Assembly (NCBI RefSeq): GCF_001476655.1
Contig: NZ_LDRT01000045.1
Coordinates: 1 to 42,956, forward strand
Direction: 5' to 3'
DNA length: 42,956 bases
DNA from: Microbacterium testaceum
Lineage (GTDB): Bacteria; Actinomycetota; Actinomycetes; Actinomycetales; Microbacteriaceae
Position 1 is the first letter of the stretch. Every line of letters starts with the position of its first letter. Position numbers and translations under genes: made by a program. This document shows, one piece after another, positions 24,548 to 33,249 of the stretch. The notes under the pieces were generated by a model. That model was not told the DNA's origin and did not search any database. It saw nothing but the letters and a program-made list of their open reading frames with translations.

Positions 24548-24981
24548 GCGTTGACGGAACCCGCGAGGGCCTCGTAGAGCTCCTCGGGCGAGGAGGCGGC
24601 CTTCAGGCGCGCGACGTCGTCCTCCTCGGAGAAGAGGATCGCGATCTGCGACAGGATCTCGAGGTGCTCGTCGCCCTTGCCGGCGATGCCGATCACGAAG
24701 GTGACGGGCTCCCCGCCCCAGTCCACGCCGCCGTCGTAGCGGACGACCGACAGGCCGGACTCGAGGATCGCCTGCTTGGTCTCGTTGGTGCCGTGGGGGA
24801 TCGCGAGCTCGTTGCCCATGTACGTCGACACGGTCTCTTCGCGCGCCTGCATGGCGGCGAAGTAGTCGGCGGTCACGGAGCCGGTGGCCTGCAGCAGGTC
24901 GGCCGCCTCTTTCATCGCCTCCTCACGGGTGGCGCTCCCGGGGTGGATGCGGACGGATTCGATGCGGAGGACGTTCGACAT
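24544..24981 (-). CDS. mtlF: PTS mannitol-specific EIIA component
   Basis: Cytoplasmic phosphocarrier of 145 residues that accepts phosphate from HPr and passes it to the EIIB domain of the mannitol permease. The phosphorylated His63 lies in NELAIPHGTNE, the hallmark of the mannitol/fructose EIIA family. FVIGIAGKGDEHLEILSQIAILF is a conserved core segment. It is encoded separately, as in many Gram-positive mannitol systems, instead of being fused to EIICB. It follows the permease gene after 104 bases that include a hairpin. The start is ATG with GAAAGG upstream. Confidence 0.94.
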   Translation of the reverse strand: MSNVLRIESVRIHPGSATREEAMKEAADLLQATGSVTADYFAAMQAREETVSTYMGNELAIPHGTNETKQAILESGLSVVRYDGGVDWGGEPVTFVIGIAGKGDEHLEILSQIAILFSEEDDVARLKAASSPEELYEALAGSVNA

Positions 24982-25039
24982 GGTTCTCGCCTTTCTCGTC
25001 GTGCTGTCCAGCCTCGCAAAACGCGGGCCGGACGGGAAG

Positions 25040-25076
25040 ACGCCAGGGGTCGGGCTGACGCTCCGACCCCTGGCGT
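25040..25076 (-). terminator. Intra-operon hairpin between EIICB and EIIA
   Basis: A perfect 14-base stem (25040-25053 with 25063-25076) and nine-base loop lie ten bases beyond the permease stop on the minus strand. In this position it may lower expression of EIIA and mtlD or protect the permease message. Confidence 0.78.
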
Positions 25077-25085
25077 GCTAGGGGG

Positions 25086-26756
25086 TTACTTGGACTCGTG
25101 CTGCGAGCGGACCATCTCCACGACCTCGTCGTATCGCGGCGAGTTCATGAAGTTGTCGACCGACACGTGCAGCGAGTCGGGCGACTGCGCCTTGGCGCGG
25201 TCGGTGAGCTGGTTCTGCGTGATCACCAGGTCGGCCGAGCCGTCGAGGTTCGCGATCGCCTGGTTGGTGACCGTGACGCCCTCGATTCCCGCCTTCTTGA
25301 TCTTGTTGCGCAGGACGCTCGCGCCCATCGCCGAGGAGCCCATGCCGGCGTCGCAGGCGAACACGATGTTGTTCAGCTGCTTCGTCGTGACGGCTCCGCC
25401 GAGGCCGCCCAGGACGCCGTCGACATCGCGGTCGGCCGCCTCGGTGGTGCCCGAACCGGTGGTACCGGCGGCGCGGGTGCGCAGGGCGCCCAGTGCGGAC
25501 GACTCCTTGCCCTTGTTCGCGGCGGTCTGGTCGATCGCGGCGGCGAAGCTGTCGCCCTCGGCCTCCTGGTCGCGCTTGCGCGAGGCGCGGAGGATGATGC
25601 CCGCGATGAGGAACGTCACGACAGCCGCGACGACCACCGAGAGGTAGACCACGAGAACGTTGCCCACTCCGCCACCGGCGGCCGCAGCCGTCACGGCGAT
25701 GATGCTTCCGGGGGCGGCCGGGAATGCGAGGCCACCGCCGAAGATCATGTTGACGGCCACGCCCGAGGCACCACCGGCGATGAGCGCCAGGATCGTCATG
25801 GGCTTGGCGAGCGCGTACGGGAAGTAGATCTCGTGGATGCCGCCGAAGAACTGGATGATGATCGCGCCCGGGGCCGACGCCTTCGCCGCACCGATGCCGA
25901 AGAAGGTGAAGGCGAGGAGCAGACCCAGGCCGGGACCGGGGTTCGCTTCGATGAGGAACAGGATCGACTTGCCGGACTCGGCCGCCTGCTCGATGCCGAG
26001 CGGGGTGAAGACGCCGTGGTTGATGGCGTTGTTGAGGAACAGCACCTTGGCCGGCTCGACGATGATCGACAGCACCGGCAGCAGGTTGAACTGCACGAGG
26101 AACCCGACGATGCTGCCGAGGACCGCGCTGATGCCGAGGAAGACGGGACCGAAGGCGAAGAAGCCGACGATCGCGAGGACCATGCCGAGGATGCCGGCGG
26201 AGAAGTTGTTCACGAGCATCTCGAAGCCGGGGCGGATCTTGCCGTCCCACAGCTTGTCCATCTGCTTGGTGATCCAGGCCGCGAGCGGGCCCATGATCAT
26301 CGCGCCGAGGAACATCGGGATGTTGGTGCCCACGATCACGCCCATGACGGCGATGGTCGCGACCACGCCACCGCGCGCGCCGTAGACGATGCGTCCGCCG
26401 GTGTTGGCGATGAGCAGCGGAAGCAGGTACGTGATCATCACGCTGACCAGGCCGACGTAGCCCTGGTAGGTGCTGCCGTCCGCGTTCGCGGTCAGCGCGG
26501 TCGCCGCTCCCGGCCAGCCGATGGTCGCGGCGTCGCCGCCGCCGCCGAGGATCTCGGCAACCGGAGCCCAGTGCCAGGCGGGCCCGAAGGGGCTCTTGGC
26601 GCCGAAGAACCCGGCCGGGATGAAGAGCATCGTGATGAAGCCCCAGGCGATGAAGGCCGCGATGTTCGGCATGATCATGCCGGAGAGGAACGTGCCGAAT
26701 CGCTGAACCGCGATCCGAGCCCCTCCCGGCTTCTTTGCGGGTGACGTCGTCGTCAT
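25086..26756 (-). CDS. mtlA: PTS mannitol-specific EIICB permease
   Basis: Membrane permease of 556 residues that imports mannitol and phosphorylates it. The EIIC part (about 12-345) has eight or more helices and motifs such as GTNIPMFLGAMIMGP, NHGVFTPLG and GIHEIYFPYALAKP typical of mannitol EIIC. The EIIB domain (about 460-556) carries the phosphorylated Cys468 in FACDAGMGSSAMGA. An Ala/Gly-rich linker joins them. The ATG at 26756 is preceded by AAGGAG. The longer in-frame reading to 26885 is rejected for lack of a site and a Pro/Arg/His-rich sequence. It has its own promoter region after a terminator behind ptsI. Confidence 0.95.
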   Translation of the reverse strand: MTTTSPAKKPGGARIAVQRFGTFLSGMIMPNIAAFIAWGFITMLFIPAGFFGAKSPFGPAWHWAPVAEILGGGGDAATIGWPGAATALTANADGSTYQGYVGLVSVMITYLLPLLIANTGGRIVYGARGGVVATIAVMGVIVGTNIPMFLGAMIMGPLAAWITKQMDKLWDGKIRPGFEMLVNNFSAGILGMVLAIVGFFAFGPVFLGISAVLGSIVGFLVQFNLLPVLSIIVEPAKVLFLNNAINHGVFTPLGIEQAAESGKSILFLIEANPGPGLGLLLAFTFFGIGAAKASAPGAIIIQFFGGIHEIYFPYALAKPMTILALIAGGASGVAVNMIFGGGLAFPAAPGSIIAVTAAAAGGGVGNVLVVYLSVVVAAVVTFLIAGIILRASRKRDQEAEGDSFAAAIDQTAANKGKESSALGALRTRAAGTTGSGTTEAADRDVDGVLGGLGGAVTTKQLNNIVFACDAGMGSSAMGASVLRNKIKKAGIEGVTVTNQAIANLDGSADLVITQNQLTDRAKAQSPDSLHVSVDNFMNSPRYDEVVEMVRSQHESK

Positions 26757-26830
26757 TGCTGTGTCTCCTTGGTGTGGTGCACGGCGGGGCCGCGCTGTTG
26801 GGGGATGACGGCTCGCGCCGTGGTGCAGGT

Positions 26831-26852
26831 GGGGGCGGCTGTCACCGCCCCC
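26831..26852 (-). terminator. Terminator-like hairpin after ptsI
   Basis: GGGGGCGG (26831-26838) pairs with CCGCCCCC (26845-26852) around CTGTCA, eight bases beyond the ptsI stop. It divides the general PTS operon from the mannitol operon. There is no T tract, so the strength is uncertain. Confidence 0.6.
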
Positions 26853-26859
26853 GGGTGGT

Positions 26860-28557
26860 TCACGAGGCCGCGGGGACGGCCTCACGGGTCAACGAAGCGG
26901 CCTGGGCCGCCTCGCGGGCGGAGGCCGCGTCGTCGGCGGCCAGGGCGGCCTCGGCGATGCGCAGGGCGTCGTCGAGCGTGTGGGTGAGCAGCGTCGCGCG
27001 CACGTCGGCGAGGGCCGTGGGGGCCATCGACAGCGTGGTGGCGCCGAGACCGACGAGCACGACGGCCAGCAGCGGGTCGGCCGCGGCCTCGCCGCAGATG
27101 CCGACGGGCTTGCCGTTCACGCGGCCCGCCGCCCCGACCTCGCGGATGAGGCGGAGGACGGCCGGATGCCACGGGTCCTGGAACGACGCGACCGAACCGA
27201 GCAGCCGGTCGGCGGCGAGCGTGTACTGCGTCAGGTCGTTCGTGCCGATCGAGGCGAAGTCCGCGATCTGGAGGATGCGGTCGGCGAGCAGCGCCGAAGA
27301 GGGCACCTCGACCATCACGCCGGTGGTCTTCAGGCCGTAGTCCTTGGCCAGCGCCGTGAAGTACCGGGTCTCCTCGACGGTCGACACCATGGGCGCCATG
27401 ACCCACAGGTCGGCGGGGCCGGCCTCGGAGGCGCGGGTCGCGGCATCCGCCTCGGCGAGGGCGGTGAGCTGCTCGCGCAGGATGTCCTCGCTGGCGCGGA
27501 GGGCGCGAAGGCCCCGCAGACCCAGCGCGGGGTTCTCCTCGTGCGCGTCGTTGAGGAAGGGGAGGGGCTTGTCGGCGCCGGCGTCGAGCACGCGCACGAC
27601 GACCTTCTTGCCCGGGAAGGCGCTCAGCAGCTCGATGTACGCCGCGCGCTGCTCTTCGACCGTGGGCGCGGAGCTGGAGCTGAGGAAGAGGAACTCGGTG
27701 CGGAACAGGCCCACGCCCTCGGCGCCCAGCTCGACGGCCTCGGCGGCGCCGCTGGGCTTACCGAGGTTCGCGAGCAGCGGCACCTTCGTGCCGTCGGCGA
27801 GGGCGCCGTCGGTGATGGGGGCGGATGCCGCGGCGGCACGGGCGTCGGCGCGGTTCTTCGCGCGCTCGAGGTCGTCGGCGCTCGGGTCGACCGTGACGAC
27901 ACCGGCGGCGGCATCCACGATGACGGACTGTCCGTCGACGAGGTCCTTCGCCCCCGCGGCGCCCACGACCGCGACGATCGACTTCTCGCGGGCGAGGATC
28001 GCCGTGTGCGAGGTCGGGCCGCCCTCGGTGGTCACCAGCGCGAGCACCTTGTCGAGGTCGAGCAGAGCGGTGTCGGCCGGGGCGAGGTCCTTCGCCACGA
28101 GCACGAAGGGGTGACCGGGATCCGGGATGCCGGGGGCCGCGACGCCCCGGAGGCGCGCGATCACCCGCTGGGCGACGTCGTCGAGGTCGGCGGCGCGCTC
28201 GCCGAGGTATCCGCCGAGGGCGACGAGCTGCTCGCGGAACGAGGCGAAGGCGTCGTGCACGGCGAACTCGCCGGTCTTGCCGGCGGCGAGGCGGCTGTCG
28301 ACCTCTGCCTCGAGGGTCGGGTCCTCGGCGATCATCGCCTGCGCCTCGAGCACGTCGCGGGCGGCGCCGCCCGCCTGCGCGCCGCGGGCCTCGAGCTCGC
28401 GCGCGACGGCGCCGACGGCCTCGCGCACGCGCGCCGTCTCCTCGTCGATCGAGAGCTCGCTCTGGGCATCCTTCGGGGCGGGCAGGGGCTCGGCCATGCG
28501 CGCGATGGGTCCCTGGGCGACGCCCAGTCCGATTCCGACTCCACGGAGTTCCGTCAT
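26860..28557 (-). CDS. ptsI: Phosphoenolpyruvate-protein phosphotransferase (enzyme I)
   Basis: Cytosolic enzyme I of the PTS, which autophosphorylates from PEP and phosphorylates HPr. In 565 residues the N-terminal domain binds HPr. His184 in GGPTSHTAILAR is the active-site histidine. The C-terminal PEP barrel shows GLFRTEFLF, LDAGADKPLPFL, GTNDLTQYTLAADR and VGICGEAAADP with the catalytic Cys. The ATG has AGGAAG upstream. It lies 28 bases after the HPr gene, so the order on the transcript is EIIB, HPr, enzyme I. A C-terminal Ala-rich extension of about 25 residues looks disordered. Confidence 0.96.
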   Translation of the reverse strand: MTELRGVGIGLGVAQGPIARMAEPLPAPKDAQSELSIDEETARVREAVGAVARELEARGAQAGGAARDVLEAQAMIAEDPTLEAEVDSRLAAGKTGEFAVHDAFASFREQLVALGGYLGERAADLDDVAQRVIARLRGVAAPGIPDPGHPFVLVAKDLAPADTALLDLDKVLALVTTEGGPTSHTAILAREKSIVAVVGAAGAKDLVDGQSVIVDAAAGVVTVDPSADDLERAKNRADARAAAASAPITDGALADGTKVPLLANLGKPSGAAEAVELGAEGVGLFRTEFLFLSSSSAPTVEEQRAAYIELLSAFPGKKVVVRVLDAGADKPLPFLNDAHEENPALGLRGLRALRASEDILREQLTALAEADAATRASEAGPADLWVMAPMVSTVEETRYFTALAKDYGLKTTGVMVEVPSSALLADRILQIADFASIGTNDLTQYTLAADRLLGSVASFQDPWHPAVLRLIREVGAAGRVNGKPVGICGEAAADPLLAVVLVGLGATTLSMAPTALADVRATLLTHTLDDALRIAEAALAADDAASAREAAQAASLTREAVPAAS

Positions 28558-28585
28558 GGTGCTGTTCTTCCTTTACTGGGCGCGA

Positions 28586-28861
28586 TTACGCGGCGTCGTG
28601 GTCGGTGGTCAGCAGTTCGCTGAGGCGGTCGATGGTGGCCTCGGCGGCGTCACCGTCGGCGGTGAGGGTGACGTAGTCGCCGTACTCGAGGCCCAGCGCG
28701 ATGATGCCGAGGATGCTCGCGGCGTTCACCGGAGCCCCCGCGTCTTTGGCGATGGTCACGGGGATGCCGGACTCCTTCGCCGCCTGGGCGAAGAGTTTGG
28801 CGGGGCGGGCGTGGAGGCCGTGCGACGATCCGATGCGGACCGTCCGGGTGAGGCGGGGCAT
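28586..28861 (-). CDS. ptsH: Phosphocarrier protein HPr
   Basis: A 91-residue PTS phosphocarrier. His17 in GLHARPAKLF is the site phosphorylated by enzyme I. Ser49 in VNAASILGIIALG is at the position of the regulatory serine used by HPr kinase in Firmicutes, although no kinase gene is present here. The start is ATG, three bases after the stop of the EIIB gene, so they are co-translated. Length and motifs are standard. Confidence 0.96.
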   Translation of the reverse strand: MPRLTRTVRIGSSHGLHARPAKLFAQAAKESGIPVTIAKDAGAPVNAASILGIIALGLEYGDYVTLTADGDAAEATIDRLSELLTTDHDAA

Positions 28862-28864
28862 GCG

Positions 28865-29197
28865 TCACTCCTTCTCGGGGGTCAGAAGCGGTCGGGCGCC
28901 GAGGACGCCCTGGACGAGAGCGAGCGTGCGGCTGCCGTCGAGATCGGTGAAGACGTCGGAGGGGAGCAGCACCACGTGGACGCCGCGCGTCGCGGCATCC
29001 CGTTCGATCCCGTCGAGGTCGCCCTCGAGGTGGGGACCGACGAGGACGATGTCGCACGCATCGAGGTCGATCGGAAGGGAGCGCATGGTTCCCGCGGAGG
29101 CGGCGTAGTCGAGACCGCGCTCATGGGCCGCGCGGCGTACGCGCTGCGCGACGAACGTGCTGGACGCACCCGCACCACAGACCACCAGGATCCTCAT
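28865..29197 (-). CDS. PTS EIIB component (lactose/cellobiose-type), lone
   Basis: A 110-residue phosphocarrier with VVCGAGASSTFVAQRV at the N-terminus. Cys7 in the C-x4-SS loop is the phosphorylation site of lactose/cellobiose-type EIIB proteins. GTMRSLPIDLDACDIVLVGPHLEGD fits the fold. No matching EIIC or EIIA gene is nearby, which is unusual. It may serve a permease encoded elsewhere or relay phosphate to the divergent PRD regulator. The ATG at 29197 has a strong AAGGAGG. A longer frame running through the regulator gene is an antisense shadow. It is the first gene of the EIIB-HPr-enzyme I operon. Confidence 0.85.
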   Translation of the reverse strand: MRILVVCGAGASSTFVAQRVRRAAHERGLDYAASAGTMRSLPIDLDACDIVLVGPHLEGDLDGIERDAATRGVHVVLLPSDVFTDLDGSRTLALVQGVLGARPLLTPEKE

Positions 29198-29221
29198 CGA
29201 ACCCGCCTCCTTACCTCTCGA

Positions 29222-29249
29222 TTGTCCGGAAGCGGCTCCCAGCGGACAA
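29222..29249. promoter_or_regulatory. Candidate MtlR operator, TTGTCCG-N14-CGGACAA
   Basis: Perfect seven-base inverted arms lie between the divergent EIIB and PRD-regulator genes, 25 bases upstream of the EIIB start. This spacing between half-sites suits a dimeric activator such as the adjacent PRD protein. No second copy was seen upstream of mtlA. Confidence 0.45.
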
Positions 29250-29365
29250 CCAGGTTCGTTTCCCACCCCCCGGAACACGGATGCCGGTCGCCCGCGCCGC
29301 CCCCCGAGGCGCGTGGTTGGATGGAGGGAGCGCTGCCACACCGGGCGCGGCGCGGAGGACGGATC

Positions 29366-31294
29366 GTGACGACGAAAGCTCGCCAAGACCGCCTGCTGGC
29401 CCTGTTGCTGCGTGACGGGGAGTGGTCGACGGCCGCGTCCCTGGCGGACGCACTCGGGGTGACCCCGCGGAGCATCCGCTCCTACGTGACGGCGATCAAC
29501 GCGCGCGTGGCAGAGGGGGCCGCGGTCGAGTCCGGACCCCTCGGCTACCGCGCCGGAAGCGAAGCCGCCGCGGCGCTCCGGGCGGGCGGGGGAACGGATG
29601 CCGGGACCCCGCGCGATCGCCTCCACACGCTGGTGCGACGGCTGCTGGATTCCGCCGACGGCATCGACGTCTTCGAGACCGCCGACGCGCTCCACGTCAG
29701 CGCGGCGACGCTCGAAGCGGATCTCTCCCGCGTGCGTGGACTCCTCGGCGGAACGGAGCTGACGCTCGAGCGATCGGCATCCCTCGCCCGCCTCCGCGGA
29801 ACCGAGGTCGCTCAGCGTCGCCTGCTGTCCAAGCTCGCGCACGACGAGATGGATGCCGGACACTTCGACCTCGACGCGCTGCGGCGTACGCTCGGCGAGA
29901 GGTCGGTCGGGGCTCGCGCGTTCGGCCCGTTCAAGGCCGAGCTGGTCGCCGAACTCGGCGGCCTCGGCTATTTCGTGAACGAGATCGGCATCGGCGACGT
30001 GGTGATGCACATCGCGATCGCGGCCGATCGCACCACCCGTGATCGCGCGCTCGGGTCGACCGGTGCCGACGTGTCGGATGCCACGGCCGCGGTCGCCGAG
30101 CTGCTGGACCGCCTGACCCTGAAGCACATCGGCGTCCAGCTCGGACAGGGAGACCTCCGCCATCTGGCGACGCTGGTGCTCACGCGGATCGTCGCGCCGG
30201 GTGCTCCCGCGGCCGACGACGTGCGGGCCCGTCTGTCGCCCGAGGTCGAGGCGGCCGTGCGCGCGGTCGTCGAGGCGGCGGCATCCCAGTTCCTCGTCGA
30301 CATCGCCCACGAGGACTTCATCCTGCGGCTCGCGCTGCACGTGCAGAACCTCCTGCATCGCTCGCGCGAGCAGGCCTGGTCGCGCAATCCTCTGACCCGC
30401 TCGCTGAAGTCGACCTACCCGATGATCTTCGAGGTCGCGGTGTACATCGCGACAGGCCTGCAGGATTCGCTCGGCATCCCGATCCTCGACGACGAGATCG
30501 CCTACGTCGCGATGCACGTCGGCGGACGTCTCGAGCGCAGCCGCCGCGCCGACCAGCTCCTCACCGCGACCATCGTCTGCCCGGGCTACTACGAGCTGCA
30601 CGAGCTCTTGCGCTCGAGCGTCGACCGCTCGCTCGGACAGGCGATCGAGGTGGTCGGTGTCGAGACGCGCATCGACCCGGTGTGGGAGGGCATCGACACC
30701 GATCTGGTGCTGACGACGATCGACCCGCCGCGCACCGGCGATCGGTTCGTCCGCATCCAGCCGTTCCTCACCGACGCCGACGTCGAACGCGTGCAGGCCG
30801 CGGCGGGGCGCGTGCGGCGGGGGAGGCGTCTGGCGCGGCTGCGCGCAGAGCTGGAGCGCTACTTCTCACCGGACGCGTTCGTGCGCGGCCTCGACGGGGT
30901 CGAGGGGGAGGCGGGCGTCATCCGGGACCTGGGTGCTCTGCTGACGCGGCAGGGCGTCATCGACGACGATTACGTCACCCGCGCCGTGGAGCGCGAGGCC
31001 ATCTCCTCCACCGCTTTCACCGATGCCCTCGCGGTGCCCCACGCGATGGGGATGACGGCGACGCAGACCCGGATCGCGATCGGCATCGCCGATCCCTCGA
31101 TCGTCTGGGGCGAGGGCCGCGTGCAGGTCGTGGCGCTCGTGGCGTTCAGCGAGACGGACCGGGAGGCGTTCCAGACGGTGTTCGAGCAGTTCGTCGAGGT
31201 GTTCAGCGAGCGCGACAGCGTGCAGCGGATCGTCCGTCGCGGCACGGACTTCGCGGCGTTCCTTGACGAGCTGGTCGCGGTCATCGACGGCTGA
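29366..31294 (+). CDS. PRD-containing transcriptional activator, MtlR-like (BglG/MtlR type)
   Basis: A 642-residue regulator with domains in order: DeoR/HTH_11-like helix-turn-helix (about 1-60), a second HTH-like segment (85-140), two PTS regulation domains (about 165-270 and 285-390) with conserved His, an EIIB-like domain with Cys405, and an EIIA-like domain with phosphorylatable His559 in ALAVPHAMG. This is the MtlR layout, in which phosphorylation by HPr and EII proteins reports mannitol supply. The GTG start is set by GGAGGA six bases ahead; much longer in-frame readings overlap ptsH/ptsI antisense. Divergence from the PTS genes supports control of them. Confidence 0.9.
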   Translation: MTTKARQDRLLALLLRDGEWSTAASLADALGVTPRSIRSYVTAINARVAEGAAVESGPLGYRAGSEAAAALRAGGGTDAGTPRDRLHTLVRRLLDSADGIDVFETADALHVSAATLEADLSRVRGLLGGTELTLERSASLARLRGTEVAQRRLLSKLAHDEMDAGHFDLDALRRTLGERSVGARAFGPFKAELVAELGGLGYFVNEIGIGDVVMHIAIAADRTTRDRALGSTGADVSDATAAVAELLDRLTLKHIGVQLGQGDLRHLATLVLTRIVAPGAPAADDVRARLSPEVEAAVRAVVEAAASQFLVDIAHEDFILRLALHVQNLLHRSREQAWSRNPLTRSLKSTYPMIFEVAVYIATGLQDSLGIPILDDEIAYVAMHVGGRLERSRRADQLLTATIVCPGYYELHELLRSSVDRSLGQAIEVVGVETRIDPVWEGIDTDLVLTTIDPPRTGDRFVRIQPFLTDADVERVQAAAGRVRRGRRLARLRAELERYFSPDAFVRGLDGVEGEAGVIRDLGALLTRQGVIDDDYVTRAVEREAISSTAFTDALAVPHAMGMTATQTRIAIGIADPSIVWGEGRVQVVALVAFSETDREAFQTVFEQFVEVFSERDSVQRIVRRGTDFAAFLDELVAVIDG

Positions 31295-31375
31295 CAGGGT
31301 GCGGCCGGCGGGCGCGACCTGCGTCCCGGTGGTTCGCGGACACCCCTCGGGATCGCGCGGTGCAAGAGGCTCTCG

Positions 31376-32521
31376 TCAGCCCGCCAGCACATCCGTGCGC
31401 GACACGGCGAGCAGCCTCTCGATCGCATCGGCCGCTCGGGGAGCGGCCCGTCCGTCGCCGTACAGCTCTCGCGCGCGCGACATGAGCGCGTGGGCGGCCG
31501 GGTCGTCGAGCAGGGTCGCCAGTTCGGCCGCGACCACTTCGCGGCGCGTGCCGATGAGCCGCGCGGCCCCGGCCTCGACGCCCTCGCCGCGTTCGGTCGT
31601 ATCGCGCACGACCAAGGCCGGCACGCCGAGTGCGGGCGCCTCCTCCTGCACCCCGCCCGAGTCCGTGACGACGCAGTGGGCGCGAGCCAGCAGACGACCG
31701 AACTGCGCGTAGGGCAGAGGCTCGCACAGGATCACGCGGTCGGTGTCGCCGACGGCCGAGATCACCTCGCGACGCACGCGAGGGTTCGGATGAACGGGCA
31801 GCACCGCCACCACATCGGATCGAGCGGCCACCGTCTCCGCCACCGCGGACACGACTCGTGCGAGGGGCCCTCCCCATGACTCGCGTCGGTGGACCGTGAC
31901 GAGCACGAGCCGGTGCCAGCCGTTCACGATCTCCTCCATCGCGGGATCGTCGAAGAGCTGCGGGTGGCTCCTCTGCCAGTGGAGCGCGTCGATACCGGTG
32001 TTGCCGGTGACCACGATGTCGTCGGAGGAGACACCCTCGGCGCGGAGGTTGGCGGCCGCGCTGTCGGTCGGTGCGAGATGGAGCGAGGTCAGCGGCGCGA
32101 TCAGTCGACGATTTCCTTCCTCGGGGAAAGGCGAACGCAGGTCGCCCGATCGCAACCCCGCCTCGAGATGGATCACGCGAGCCCCGGCGTAGTAGGCCGC
32201 GACAGCCGCGAGCGCGGCACTGGCGGTGTCTCCCTGGACGACGACGGCATCCGGGGCCGACTCCGCCCAGCGGTGGGCGAGGGCGGCGAAGATCGCGGAC
32301 GAGGTCTCGGCGAGCGAGGAGCCCCGTCGAAACACATCGAGGTCGGCGTCGGGCGTGATGCCGAACGAGGCGTTGACCTCATCGGCCATCTGGCGGTGCT
32401 GTCCGGTGACGGTCACGGTCGTGCGGGCGGAGTCCCGGCGCCGGAGTTCCGCGACCAACGGCGCGCACTTCACCGCTTCCGGGCGGGTGCCGTAGACGAC
32501 CTCGATCCAGGGACGGTTCAT
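31376..32521 (-). CDS. wecB: UDP-N-acetylglucosamine 2-epimerase (non-hydrolysing)
   Basis: Cytosolic epimerase interconverting UDP-GlcNAc and UDP-ManNAc, a precursor for cell-surface glycans. In 381 residues one sees YGTRPEAVKCAPL (10-22), VTGQHRQM, QGDTASALAA, HLEAGLRSGDLRSPFPEEGNRRL (split motif near 135-160), VTVHRRESWG, PVHPNP and DSGGVQEEAPALGVP, all typical of the family. The ATG overlaps the exosortase stop in ATGA. As the last gene of the exosortase operon it suggests that a ManNAc-containing glycan accompanies the exported protein. Confidence 0.92.
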   Translation of the reverse strand: MNRPWIEVVYGTRPEAVKCAPLVAELRRRDSARTTVTVTGQHRQMADEVNASFGITPDADLDVFRRGSSLAETSSAIFAALAHRWAESAPDAVVVQGDTASAALAAVAAYYAGARVIHLEAGLRSGDLRSPFPEEGNRRLIAPLTSLHLAPTDSAAANLRAEGVSSDDIVVTGNTGIDALHWQRSHPQLFDDPAMEEIVNGWHRLVLVTVHRRESWGGPLARVVSAVAETVAARSDVVAVLPVHPNPRVRREVISAVGDTDRVILCEPLPYAQFGRLLARAHCVVTDSGGVQEEAPALGVPALVVRDTTERGEGVEAGAARLIGTRREVVAAELATLLDDPAAHALMSRARELYGDGRAAPRAADAIERLLAVSRTDVLAG

Positions 32522-33249
32522 CGGCGGTCCTTTCTGCCCGGTCGGGTCCCGGTGCGGTGGCGGTCGCGGCGGAGGGGAGCCGCGGGACCGGGAGGTTCTG
32601 CGGGGGAGGCGGTATCGCTCTCTCTCGACGCCACGGGGGAGTCATCCCTCCGGGTGCGGCGAGGGGCCTCGACGGTGCGCGTTCGCCCGCGCCGCCGGGG
32701 GGCGGCATCCGGAATCGGTCGACGAGAGGACTCGCGCAGGGCGATGCGCAGAGAGAGCAGGATCGCCGCGATGAAACCGGCGATGACGAAGAGTGAGCCG
32801 AGGTAGCGGTGCACGAGGTCGAATCCCTCACGTCCGTACTCGCTGTACGCCCACGCGGCAGAGCCGAAGCGGATCATGTTGCTGGTCACCGCGACGATCA
32901 CGCCGAGGGCGAGACCCAGACCGACGCGGGAGGAGCGCGCGCGCGTCACGCCGAGCACGGCGACGGCCAGGAGGACCAGCGGGACGACCAGGACGGTCGT
33001 CGAGCACAGGGTCGTGATCGACAGTCCGGTGACCTCGGGCGTGCCGATGCCGAAGTACACGATCGAGCCCGACGCGACAGCGCGACCGGGGGTGAAGGGG
33101 GCGATGACGGCGCGCGCGAGCATCGCTTCCCCCGCGCGCGTCTCGGCTTCCGCGCTGATCAACAGCGCGGCGATGGTGAGGAGCAGCGCGGCGAGGATCG
33201 TGCGCCGCGCGCGACCGGTGCGCGTGCGGGAGGCGGCGGCGACGCTCAC
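32518..33249 (-). CDS. Exosortase/archaeosortase family protein
   Basis: Membrane cysteine transpeptidase-like protein, 243 residues, thought to cleave and re-anchor proteins carrying a C-terminal sorting signal. The family's catalytic triad is visible: Cys82 in TLCSTTVLVVP, Arg127 in SNMIRFG and His147 in DLVHRYLGSLF, all at helix ends. About five helices lie between residues 17 and 170. A Pro/Arg-rich cytoplasmic tail (about 171-243) is unusual and may tether partners. The GTG start overlaps the glycosyltransferase stop (GTGA) and the stop overlaps wecB. Likely substrates are the two sorted proteins at the head of the operon. The subfamily (possibly exosortase P) is not certain. Confidence 0.86.
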   Translation of the reverse strand: MSVAAASRTRTGRARRTILAALLLTIAALLISAEAETRAGEAMLARAVIAPFTPGRAVASGSIVYFGIGTPEVTGLSITTLCSTTVLVVPLVLLAVAVLGVTRARSSRVGLGLALGVIVAVTSNMIRFGSAAWAYSEYGREGFDLVHRYLGSLFVIAGFIAAILLSLRIALRESSRRPIPDAAPRRRGRTRTVEAPRRTRRDDSPVASRESDTASPAEPPGPAAPLRRDRHRTGTRPGRKDRR

